DNA from: a virus
Reading direction: 5' to 3' (one strand)
Length of the DNA stretch: 20,842 nucleotides
IMG/VR virus record: IMGVR_UViG_3300025127_008226
Location: 1 to 20,842 of that record
This document shows, piece after piece, positions 18,401 through 20,842 of this stretch. Position numbers and translations under genes: made by a program. Positions within the stretch are counted from its first letter, which is position 1, and each line of letters begins with the position of its first letter. The notes beneath the pieces were generated by a model. It was not told the origin of the DNA. It searched no databases and was given only the letters and a program-made list of their open reading frames with translations.

Positions 18401-20341
18401 GAAATTTTTGATTCATTGAAACGAGGTCAAGCGGGTCAAGCATTTGATAGACAGATTATGGGAAATGCATTAGGAATGAAAGGATTTGGAATTGGTGATT
18501 TAATTCGTTTACTTCGTACTACCAATGAAGATTCTACTTTTAAACAAGAAGATGTTATTGTAAACGCTAACTTACAGGGCGTTACAAAAAGAACCTTAGG
18601 TCAAACAGAAAAAGAAAAATACTCTAAAGCACTTGAGTATCTTGAAGATGCTTACAATTTTGCAATGGGTAATTTATCTTACGATAAGGTAGACGGAAAG
18701 GCTATTCCCTTTATTGGAATGCTTACGACTATTGCCGATGCAGGTACAGCTTTAAGTGTCGGCCCTCGTTTAGGTATGGCTGCATTACTTGAAGAAACTC
18801 CTATGGCTCTTATTGGGGAGCTTAAATCATCCTTAGATTCTATTAGGCAAGAAGGCCGATCTTCTCTGTTAAGTTTATTTAAACTTGGTAACAAAGATGA
18901 ACTCCAAGGTTGGATTCAGGGTATGGGCCACATTACAAGAGACTTGCAATTTGAATCTAACCAGATGTTGGCTAAATTAGGCGTTGACCCAAGGCAAATT
19001 AAGGGTAATGTAATGGACTCCGGCATCCAACGTCTGTATAAGTGGACTTCAGCAGGTTTGACATCTCAGACTAACATTAACCGCGCCCGTGGCGTTAGGA
19101 AGTGGATTAACGATTTAAACACAATGTTTATGAATGAGTCAGAAGCAATTATCACGTTTAAAGATGCTGACGGTAATGATGTTACTGTTAATGGTAAAAA
19201 CTTAAAAGAAAACGCGACTTTTGATATGGTATATGAGGTGGTTCAAGAAATGGGCGATCTCACTCAGTATACCTCTACGGAAATTAAACAGAACCTTAAA
19301 CAACTTAAAATCAATGATGAAACATTAGATATTATTATTGACATGATGAAAAATGGTTTATTTACAGAAGAGTTAGCACCTATCTTTAAAAAGCTTTGGT
19401 CGGATAACTATGAAGCTATTGTCCAAACAGGAATTCCGTTTGAAGAGATGATGAAGACAATTACGTTTGATTATAACTCTTCAGCTAAAGAAAGAGCAAA
19501 AACTTCTCAGGTTATTATGGCTTTGAGAGAGATTGCATTTACTGCTTCTACTAGATATGCAAAGCAGCCCACTCTTTCAGAAAATGCTAGTATCGGCTCC
19601 CGAAGACTTGGTGCTTTCTCTCGGTTGGCTGTTCAGTTAACAAACTATGCTTCTTCTGTGTTTGGATCATTAAGAAAAGCAGCAAGTATTTCTCCTGCTC
19701 TATTTGCCTCAGCTTTCTTAGGACATGCCATTTCAGGGTACATGTATTATAAATTAGTCCAAATGCAAAACTCTAAATCTTTTGATGAAATTCTTAAAGA
19801 TTGGGAAAAAGATCCTATGCAGGAAATTAGAGATGCTTTAATGTCTGTGCCATTCTTTGGTATGAACCAAATGGTTATTACGGCTATGCTGCAAGTGTTA
19901 CGAGGTGAGCGTCCCACAAACACGCAAATCTTTAACTACGCTTCGTTGTCCATGATTAACAGGATTCTTCAGTTACCCGCCAAAACAATGAAAAGCGTTG
20001 GTGATATTCAGGAAGGAAATACTGAACGCGGTGTTGCTAACATATCGTCTACGGTCCCCCTTCCCTATATGCCTATTCTCTCTGCTGCAATCAGATCTTG
20101 GGATAAAAGCTCGCCTACTCCCCAGCTTATGAGAAACAGACAGAAAACCAATAGGCCACTCCCGGCACCCCCAACTCCAGCTAAAACTAAGTTGCCTGCT
20201 CCTGAGGTGCCTAAGAAGAAATCCGCTGCTCCTAGACAAACAACGACTACCCCCGAAAGAAGGGGAATAGACAGTCCTAGTGCAGTTCCTAAGGATCTAA
20301 AAGAAGCTCTTAATCAAAGCTTTAAACCAAAGCCGTATTAA
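6416..20341 (+). CDS. Giant internal virion protein C (T7 gp16-like / large polyvalent protein)
   Basis: 4641 residues, roughly 510 kDa, against 1318 for T7 gp16. As third gene of the core trio it is expected to be packed inside the capsid and ejected first into the cell envelope. Visible parts: helical N-terminus; glycine-zipper hydrophobic segments (383-409, 563-585); acidic coiled coil (779-859); a small SAP/HeH-like helical motif (1051-1085); a very long polar helical body; a zincin-like segment with EELGH (3334-3338); a region with weak RNA-polymerase-palm resemblance (3583-3842); amphipathic and hydrophobic helices (about 4109-4140 and 4400-4500); and a Pro/Lys-rich tail (4567-4641). 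No lysozyme or transglycosylase motif was found at the N-terminus, where T7 gp16 has one. The start has TAAGGAA at 6404-6410, five bases before ATG. The 13.9-kb frame is uninterrupted. Alternatives: an N4 virion-RNA-polymerase relative or another 'polyvalent' co-injected protein. Virion location is likely; exact chemistry is unknown. Confidence 0.72.
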   Translation: MPINFSSENYSKNASDYYKSVQQSKYDEIYKTKRISDITEEYEKSVQNTSFALQYGTAAENMLDEEEVNALSNQYENILENSFTAFRFDPKEVTERIARDNRLTMSMVAEANEAGLETIRFQGSDDFVEKIKYAMANPLMAPNILNNRLVGWLPDNLGGTFFDLSESWSQASYENAINAHKAMSLFGQVPESVARLASYNIADRETRGAVKMILEMIKEKDPSFEDDIDAEIVLRQAQALSIEENVDWDRDGWMAWDMVTSGIDVITGKSQVNPAADLIRYTDPIWVGGENKEGIRDLILKAIETSDTLDPKIQDWLSNNPDIIDLLKTSRNGAAFTSAINQKKQEYKMAAMFQANMGVKTYGAHAKVFAHGFALDPTLGLDIAATIGTGGLKIVGGIATGGLKLAGAASTRIAAKVTSKTPLLTRLNSMSIKALERETRFLKAAKFLERGTDKITLLQKFMPTQILSELLVPLGKRLLTSGKDETTDLISYLKGSDYLPKSVTGRAMYRSIAGSIEGLAWGRIEYGYASAFEDSLNVAMYGQEQADTIAYMRNQSGMMTQSMIMGGIMGGVLGPAIGGTFDAAGATVTGTAKLLNKWSEVNPDNWLNRTTAFAEKNFQDRIAKTSWWGVTKSIVNVATENNITADSRLSVNKALPKIDFGSSEESVSNNINVLETELSKLASDSSEAGVVNFQKAVDSVVDSIPEGETISAADFTMKVQNALAEQIKDRRKRLGWRVNLLKGTVKQISDLDSDTKRNNLTNDGKEPEVIRETEGNEFSEEASRLAEEKAARETTLAEKEEQLETLTEQVTDQKNKNKENPEEADTEAVTELEEKIQELEPEIETEKQDIEELGLRVAQAAANHSATNKESVINNQTVFNKLLKKKLLADIGKEGKMHPIAAMMAFGMDETLVRKMKNGATLEQKAVLDKLLAFDPELAPLDGNEISALKDVIEENFLQEMGVRDEVMPHTLFDQLIKEGVSEEAAFNEAYNFSFEELAADDARKGLDVLTDDEGNSLLTEEQQSALDKAIEDVNQVRDRINEGDVSDLSFNKNLLNNLAEALGIERPNKIKDKKVLEAKIKEAWAKASKEQREAYDDIIIDRDLTDDIFKSKATQNIEATIRAAVEEQGDDLIKRMKQTLRNESDEYQLVQKKISDFLKPFREQVTIGTDADTAKSNKSSTVLLLLGLVEANKVNEMRTQKFINLLSEGRFEAALEMLLVRQGDDPQQIKNNEWATAMEKGIGTIGSVRDMMGRASNGKDPNATQYLRSELPRSWRERGDGLKVNTIEVVEQPKTARDYLAENGTDQQKKTFAALEKEEAKVRKAIDSYVESQRQQIINDKVRKSAERVIAQTKPAIGFVRPILKALQSVNGHIVRAKSSTANVSGDIQTEFSFDISIGRDELIGVLKANDLLGVMHEIDKQSGTLNQKVEKYDSKIVMNALQDKLVSVAPSLRDVFIPGLQRIYDNMYNSRIEGTGLYKGEGSVRNLLDEMDKTLDAEASFYTKEFEANGSRYYTDENLYDLDAASWDREFTKALNNLDFKDYFDDLGESVTPEQKVSRVLSDLNESLGDRKLTNANELGSTRGALGPKRAARAIRSALMGERATTSSVSETSAIVTGGRLEAKRTLGADRAVGIQKETDSQLLDMFDEYVVQKRQGYFLDDDLTDEDLDVLEEFLTNVRIKDIPNRVRAENSLLPTMVIESLTQKLPQNIEQLIEQNKINMLRSDPAFMSTVHDAIFPMLSSEISTKGKHFAWNYKIKGKDGEDIYPFRGLGFGFPIADARPDTINAALAAATEITFNYENLLSTGFKTWETGSWRSKLDPATREKIPEDMSFGDFFFGDGIKQLSNDEQKAVAKELFPNIGEFDADASGNNVVVAIVNGVEGAGATRDFLSELIKRVDEGQLNDFLEENYKTSYERTKDIVQNDLNSDSTRERIKEAAKRGQASPDLDEAIQVSAQIFNYEDADGNPLLDLKAIMKNPSMTQPYGAGVGSMAQAIRENFFVKYKDLLIKDVNVPITAANFERMSRVASTLLANGFHESSAKHGLSWVNTNLFGKDTKITNETLRDTLNRFRSVRKDYLGSSSLRGAGDAIKDPSGVRSLVADNTAKEQSLDAIMEGADPELSQADSFTHMMRQMMAQAVVLTDNGYAKNEVQAGSDIRKLIMGMVKDAEGNTELQKAIANENYPEARRLWSDITNQDEVNNIKLSALNSYIRQAHTFDGEKFNKLLTSLNLQTLSEDIMDSLSPMGRKAFVQNFFRELAIGPDHGRMYTKTTSPDLLVDKLVRPDDTSSFSIASMKPDNLPRDAESFDAEIRKLTLLDLAKKISSFVEDEDMPVLPSKGKFDPSSREGFLREWKNNSDLSRKIRRKAKQQLVKIDGLEFDGLNTEKKEALMVLKKMLSKIVDSGIDARDGSIDDLMAGITERDTRQQVNAMPSALGFLPKTFLSDFNEAPATILRKAQLERTQSVKTMRSLESQIKDKRVTIQQDPFSVEELAYVNTLGNIEAIKPLAFKAMLPTSVFDTVALNITDSPSLRTTQAAVKTELDTFVDNVKSIGGNKELEEAAKKGKYDIVLLHYFATLASKQAMKNRQDIKLASDAFEERKRTFVASLGKVTDEEIIEAIKSNSALQDAEKELRLLIDASLLEEESTLRSLLQWGHDAKRNITDLYDLQGDSIDTVYSGRTIEESIQNTIVNNDITAGNLLAWLANDAEFLGQVLVDDPASRYVDAHGGNRPERALNALGVFSTGDSPSLYLAAYAQNYGKRYTISSILGVPQENITSAEIQAYRIWLDARYKLDYETMDRIKTDFPDLVEALENPDNASNLLKLELEGKQAAVKSFDNTALLSEITRNIPLTEAVANDLLEQYPNIEQIISRVSPDMTLERLLSSKSETLLGNKHKALVNQFGDVTAPHRIIGNAKIKLMAGEKLNSANSIGSKDLVDAMRLTSSLGLESMPFDQTLAGNITSYDPFTKFGSSISRTRRQAAILTEAMKGIVKGKPESEIVVDKRNSFISGGKTKQAEFIAYSPEQISTALSVSEEIMAKGILRDLDLDDVMLDSIFNTEDNKSRNKSDVYRAARLVPFLSKESSEYNIFKRQQAIKESLRSNKLIDDITLFNDFKDNVLPILKDIKKAIHKRKESKIKNDPNVSQNMFDDFYLSDDWFNATVRNTDASDDLNTPSVNDTSVYESNSVETVKTEAVAEAEITTLRQRNNSSDALSGVNTIDFAFSDQSFGSSKAHRRFLQGINPLVKRGVLTNDDALLLKVVFNDRSNAGLLESLFDQEDSVTFGVNEEAISSSVTDLQTFRTRIEVAHNLATQFGKINELGAAGVVLEELGHAIGKRMSNQGVQEFIIRAKQLLKNEEGFDSFIALEKELFGDTTRVDYDSRIQHIRKFIDEDEDVKSVRSNETFGIMFAISTILGKDVKSLLNTEEHLFSELYGMSNHYMARLNSFYNLAESSPLSIDDFQHPINIKDNLTSVVYTIHDKPADPRPDFDPNHMYNRATQTGNLDEQREAYLDDNIKAATEPDGRFNPNKLDDNPHNKVRAISKHLDSLVKDASAGTLIDTPMFELMSNLSGGLMSRQFVEKAMLNLAQPFGGRKFAFLANNKNGMSGTLLLLMGMVDTKMLVSTSSFNTALPTMQGLQVHLDGIFEPLMKPLLEIKRRNITEGMDKNSSYRTFVNLFWKMTMNRDDAGNIRGWAGETRAKEIAIDELAKSYQRSGEELPFDPETGKLTDPELDNTVDVLVSTVKAWSNSENGIWQQILTAQVDNGKFDATFATDAIMSGVVPVKFIDEVFTRGEASTQDVRETFRFDFADHLYSSMTDRNNMFIHEDLFHLVFADKLEGDVNAPTRINGMSKATGVYQKYLEDSTTPSEAWGNFTSDIKSGKISKYDLLDGEELKFFYEAIDKQDFNLTKNQAEIMNMLENRLNAQTAKSGKRSISTSNKNKLTEFVAENYIARAGSSAYTFINDRFLNTSRLLDDPTMEPYLNMDPIEIFDSLKRGQAGQAFDRQIMGNALGMKGFGIGDLIRLLRTTNEDSTFKQEDVIVNANLQGVTKRTLGQTEKEKYSKALEYLEDAYNFAMGNLSYDKVDGKAIPFIGMLTTIADAGTALSVGPRLGMAALLEETPMALIGELKSSLDSIRQEGRSSLLSLFKLGNKDELQGWIQGMGHITRDLQFESNQMLAKLGVDPRQIKGNVMDSGIQRLYKWTSAGLTSQTNINRARGVRKWINDLNTMFMNESEAIITFKDADGNDVTVNGKNLKENATFDMVYEVVQEMGDLTQYTSTEIKQNLKQLKINDETLDIIIDMMKNGLFTEELAPIFKKLWSDNYEAIVQTGIPFEEMMKTITFDYNSSAKERAKTSQVIMALREIAFTASTRYAKQPTLSENASIGSRRLGAFSRLAVQLTNYASSVFGSLRKAASISPALFASAFLGHAISGYMYYKLVQMQNSKSFDEILKDWEKDPMQEIRDALMSVPFFGMNQMVITAMLQVLRGERPTNTQIFNYASLSMINRILQLPAKTMKSVGDIQEGNTERGVANISSTVPLPYMPILSAAIRSWDKSSPTPQLMRNRQKTNRPLPAPPTPAKTKLPAPEVPKKKSAAPRQTTTTPERRGIDSPSAVPKDLKEALNQSFKPKPY
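7562..8170 (+). other. Glycine-zipper hydrophobic segments of the giant protein
   Basis: Two membrane-seeking stretches lie within residues 383-585. The first has an internal near-repeat, GTGGLKIVGGI followed by ATGGLKLAGAA. The second reads MIMGGIMGGVLGPAIGG and resembles the N-terminal segment of the 240-residue gp14-like protein. Gly-x-x-x-Gly spacing of this kind favours close helix packing in membranes. I infer that these segments insert into the host envelope after ejection; that they are real membrane helices is not shown. Confidence 0.5.
8750..8992 (+). other. Acidic coiled-coil segment of the giant protein
   Basis: Residues 779-859 are almost purely Glu/Lys/Gln/Leu/Ala with heptad-like Leu spacing, for example EKEEQLETLTEQV and LEEKIQELEPEIETEKQDI. 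A break around NKENPEEADTE separates two helices, so a helical hairpin is likely. It would act as a spacer or oligomerisation element; no enzymatic role is suggested. Confidence 0.6.
9566..9670 (+). other. Possible SAP/HeH-like helix-extended-helix motif
   Basis: Residues 1051-1085 show LLNNLAEALGI, a short basic link (RPNKIKDKK), then VLEAKIKEAW. This fits the 'L..la..lGi...k.kk.eLi..I' pattern of SAP, HeH and LEM-type nucleic-acid-binding helices. If real it could hold DNA or RNA inside the capsid or during ejection. The motif is short and could arise by chance in a helical protein. Confidence 0.3.
16088..16750 (+). other. Zincin-like metallopeptidase segment with altered HExxH motif
   Basis: Within residues about 3225-3445 a hydrophobic run leads into VVLEELGHAIGKRM. 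Zincin metallopeptidases carry HExxH followed by A/I at this point; here the first His is Glu3334, while Glu3335 and His3338 are kept. About 100 residues later TEEHLFSELYGMSNHYM places Glu3438 where a gluzincin-type third zinc ligand would sit. Comparable HELGH...E segments are known in large polyvalent phage proteins. With a metal ligand missing, the domain is probably inactive as a protease or uses another geometry. Confidence 0.5.
19613..19915 (+). other. C-terminal hydrophobic helical region of the giant protein
   Basis: Residues 4400-4500 contain a small-residue, aromatic-rich hydrophobic run (NYASSVFGSLRKAA, then ASISPALFASAFLGHAISGY) and, after a charged break, SVPFFGMNQMVITAMLQVL. Similar hydrophobic regions close to the C-terminus are common in gp16-like and other co-ejected giant phage proteins. 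I infer a role in membrane passage or core assembly at the portal. Confidence 0.5.
20114..20338 (+). other. Proline/lysine-rich C-terminal tail of the giant protein
   Basis: Residues 4567-4641 are low-complexity and basic, for example RPLPAPPTPAKTKLPAPEVP followed by KKKSAAP and TTTTPERR, ending in FKPKPY. The tail is expected to be disordered. It could bind packaged DNA, act as a docking peptide for portal or core partners, or be the leading end in ejection; none of these is shown by the sequence. Confidence 0.65.
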
Positions 20342-20363
20342 AAACCCACAGTATAACAAAAGT

Positions 20364-20411
20364 GAGTGGGAGTCTATAGATTTCTTTCTATAGACTCCCC
20401 TCTATTATACT
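20364..20411 (+). terminator. Rho-independent terminator after the ejectosome genes
   Basis: A perfect 13-bp stem, GGGAGTCTATAGA (20368-20380) with TCTATAGACTCCC (20387-20399), encloses a 6-nt TTTCTT loop. It can be lengthened by GAG (20364-20366) with CTC (20400-20402) around a bulged T. A T/A-rich stretch follows rather than a clean T run, so efficiency is uncertain. It sits 27 bases after the stop of the giant gene and would end or reduce the long virion-gene transcript. Confidence 0.78.
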
Positions 20412-20447
20412 ATATATTATTATAACTAAGTACACCTATAGATTTCT
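20374..20447 (+). repeat. 12-bp direct repeat CTATAGATTTCT (two copies)
   Basis: CTATAGATTTCT occurs at 20374-20385, inside the left arm and loop of the terminator hairpin, and again at 20436-20447, just before the next gene's ribosome site. The palindromic hexamer CTATAG appears a third time at 20388-20393 in the right arm of the hairpin. The feature spans both copies; the intervening 50 bases are mostly the rest of the hairpin and an AT-rich block. Confidence 0.7.
20418..20447 (+). promoter_or_regulatory. Candidate phage-type promoter upstream of the small membrane protein
   Basis: Downstream of the terminator an AT-rich stretch leads into AAGTACACCTATAGATTTCT. T7-family RNA polymerase promoters end in CACTATAG with initiation at that G; here CACCTATAG (20433-20441) is close, and the preceding bases agree only partly with the T7 consensus. 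The location between a terminator and the next gene suits a promoter. The AT-rich block 20403-20429 could instead supply a host -10 element, but I see no clear -35 box. The actual promoter of this phage is not known from this window. Confidence 0.35.
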
Positions 20448-20460
20448 GGGGGGAAAACCT

Positions 20461-20664
20461 ATGGAAGAACACTTTATTACTATTGCTATTAGTATCGCCG
20501 GACCCGCTCTTCTGGGTATCTTTGGACTCGTCTGGCGACTCACAAACAAAGTATCTTTACACGAAAAACAGATTGAAGCCCACGACAGACGCATCCGAGA
20601 CATCTCAGTGCGGCTTCAGAAACTCGACGATAAACAATATTCTATTGTAAAAAATATTAAATAA
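20461..20664 (+). CDS. Small one-pass membrane protein, holin/lysis-accessory candidate
   Basis: 67 residues. After MEEH comes one hydrophobic segment, FITIAISIAGPALLGIFGLV (about residues 5-24), then a charged helical tail (VSLHEKQIEAHDRRI...RLQKLDDKQ) with heptad-like spacing that should form a coiled coil. No catalytic residues are present. Small proteins of this plan are frequent beside phage lysis genes and are often annotated as holins or spanin-like accessories; T7's holin is also 67 residues, but I see no sequence similarity to it. The start is preceded by a run of six G (20448-20453) seven bases upstream, an atypical but usable ribosome site. It is the first gene after the terminator and may be driven by the candidate promoter. 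Base composition is visibly more GC-rich than the giant gene. Function is a guess from topology and position. Confidence 0.6.
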   Translation: MEEHFITIAISIAGPALLGIFGLVWRLTNKVSLHEKQIEAHDRRIRDISVRLQKLDDKQYSIVKNIK

Positions 20665-20671
20665 GTTCACT

Positions 20672-20684
20672 GCGGCTATGCCGC
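20672..20684 (+). other. Small GC hairpin before the last gene
   Basis: GCGGC (20672-20676), TAT loop, GCCGC (20680-20684) gives a 5-bp all-GC stem just upstream of the AGGAG ribosome site (20689-20693). It could modulate translation of the following gene or ribosome passage between the two genes. It lacks a T tract, so it is unlikely to be a terminator. Confidence 0.35.
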
Positions 20685-20699
20685 TCTCAGGAGTCTAAC

Positions 20700-20842
20700 A
20701 TGTTGAAATACCTCGCCTTAGCCGCTCTTATGGCTACCCCTATGGGGGACGCTACTGACGAATGGTCTATCGAGTATAACACTTACGTAGAGGGACCACG
20801 CACCGTATACGAAGGTACGGCTAGGTTATACGCCACGGAGGA
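20700..20842 (+). CDS. Putative secreted or envelope protein, N-terminal part (cut by window edge)
   Basis: The frame is open from ATG 20700 to the right edge, giving 47 full codons. The ATG is six bases after a good AGGAG ribosome site (20689-20693), which favours it over the in-frame ATG at 20730. The first residues, MLKYLALAALMATPMGDA, look like a short signal peptide: one Lys, a hydrophobic core and a small-residue cleavage region. A polar stretch then begins, TDEWSIEYNTYVEGPRTVYE. No lipobox Cys is visible. Placed right after a holin-like gene, it may be an envelope-acting or lysis-related protein, but no family is recognisable from this fragment. Confidence 0.6.
   Translation, partial: MLKYLALAALMATPMGDATDEWSIEYNTYVEGPRTVYEGTARLYATE

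Noticed and set aside
6416-20341. DarB-type antirestriction methylase/helicase in the giant protein
   Set aside because: I looked for DPPY/NPPF methylase and Walker A GxGKT helicase motifs and found none; SGGKTKQ near residue 3017 is not a Walker A.
1-20842. tRNA, rRNA, CRISPR array, insertion sequence or integrase attachment site
   Set aside because: No cloverleaf-like, rRNA-like, regularly spaced repeat or transposase-like sequence noticed on either strand.

Overview
The window looks like part of the late (packaging and virion) region of a tailed dsDNA phage with a short tail, a podovirus with a T7-type DNA-ejection apparatus. It is AT-rich, every confident gene is on the + strand, and spacers are tiny or genes overlap. 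There are no rRNA, tRNA, CRISPR or insertion-sequence signatures. An aquatic or marine podovirus is my best guess from the AT-rich composition, the sulfotransferase-like gene and the enormous virion protein. That guess is inference; the host cannot be read from this sequence.

Layout from left to right. (1) Positions 2-979: the C-terminal part of the large terminase subunit, cut by the window edge, with the RuvC/RNase H-like nuclease motifs intact. (2) 976-1467: a small P-loop protein of the sulfotransferase fold, translationally coupled to the terminase by an ATGA overlap. (3) 1469-2191, 2203-6396 and 6416-20341: three genes in the order and character of the T7 internal core/ejectosome genes 14, 15 and 16, encoding proteins of 240, 1397 and 4641 residues. 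The last alone takes up two thirds of the window and is among the largest proteins one would expect in a short-tailed phage. (4) 20342-20460: the only real intergenic stretch, holding a strong hairpin terminator followed by an AT-rich block and a phage-promoter-like CTATAG element. (5) 20461-20664: a 67-residue one-pass membrane protein with a coiled-coil tail, a holin or lysis-accessory candidate. (6) 20700 to the right edge: the start of a protein with a signal-peptide-like N-terminus.

How they may work together. The terminase fills the capsid with DNA. The three internal virion proteins would be packed inside the capsid and ejected to build a channel across the cell envelope. The small downstream genes would act at the host envelope, probably under a separate promoter.

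Most noteworthy points: the 4641-residue internal virion protein; inside it a zincin-like metallopeptidase segment whose first zinc-binding His is replaced by Glu (EELGH); much more tentatively, a segment recalling a decayed T7/N4-type RNA polymerase palm; a sulfotransferase-like gene wedged between terminase and ejectosome genes; and the terminator/CTATAG-repeat regulatory island. Functions of the internal virion proteins are inferred from order, size ranking, composition and hydrophobic-segment pattern, not from a database match.
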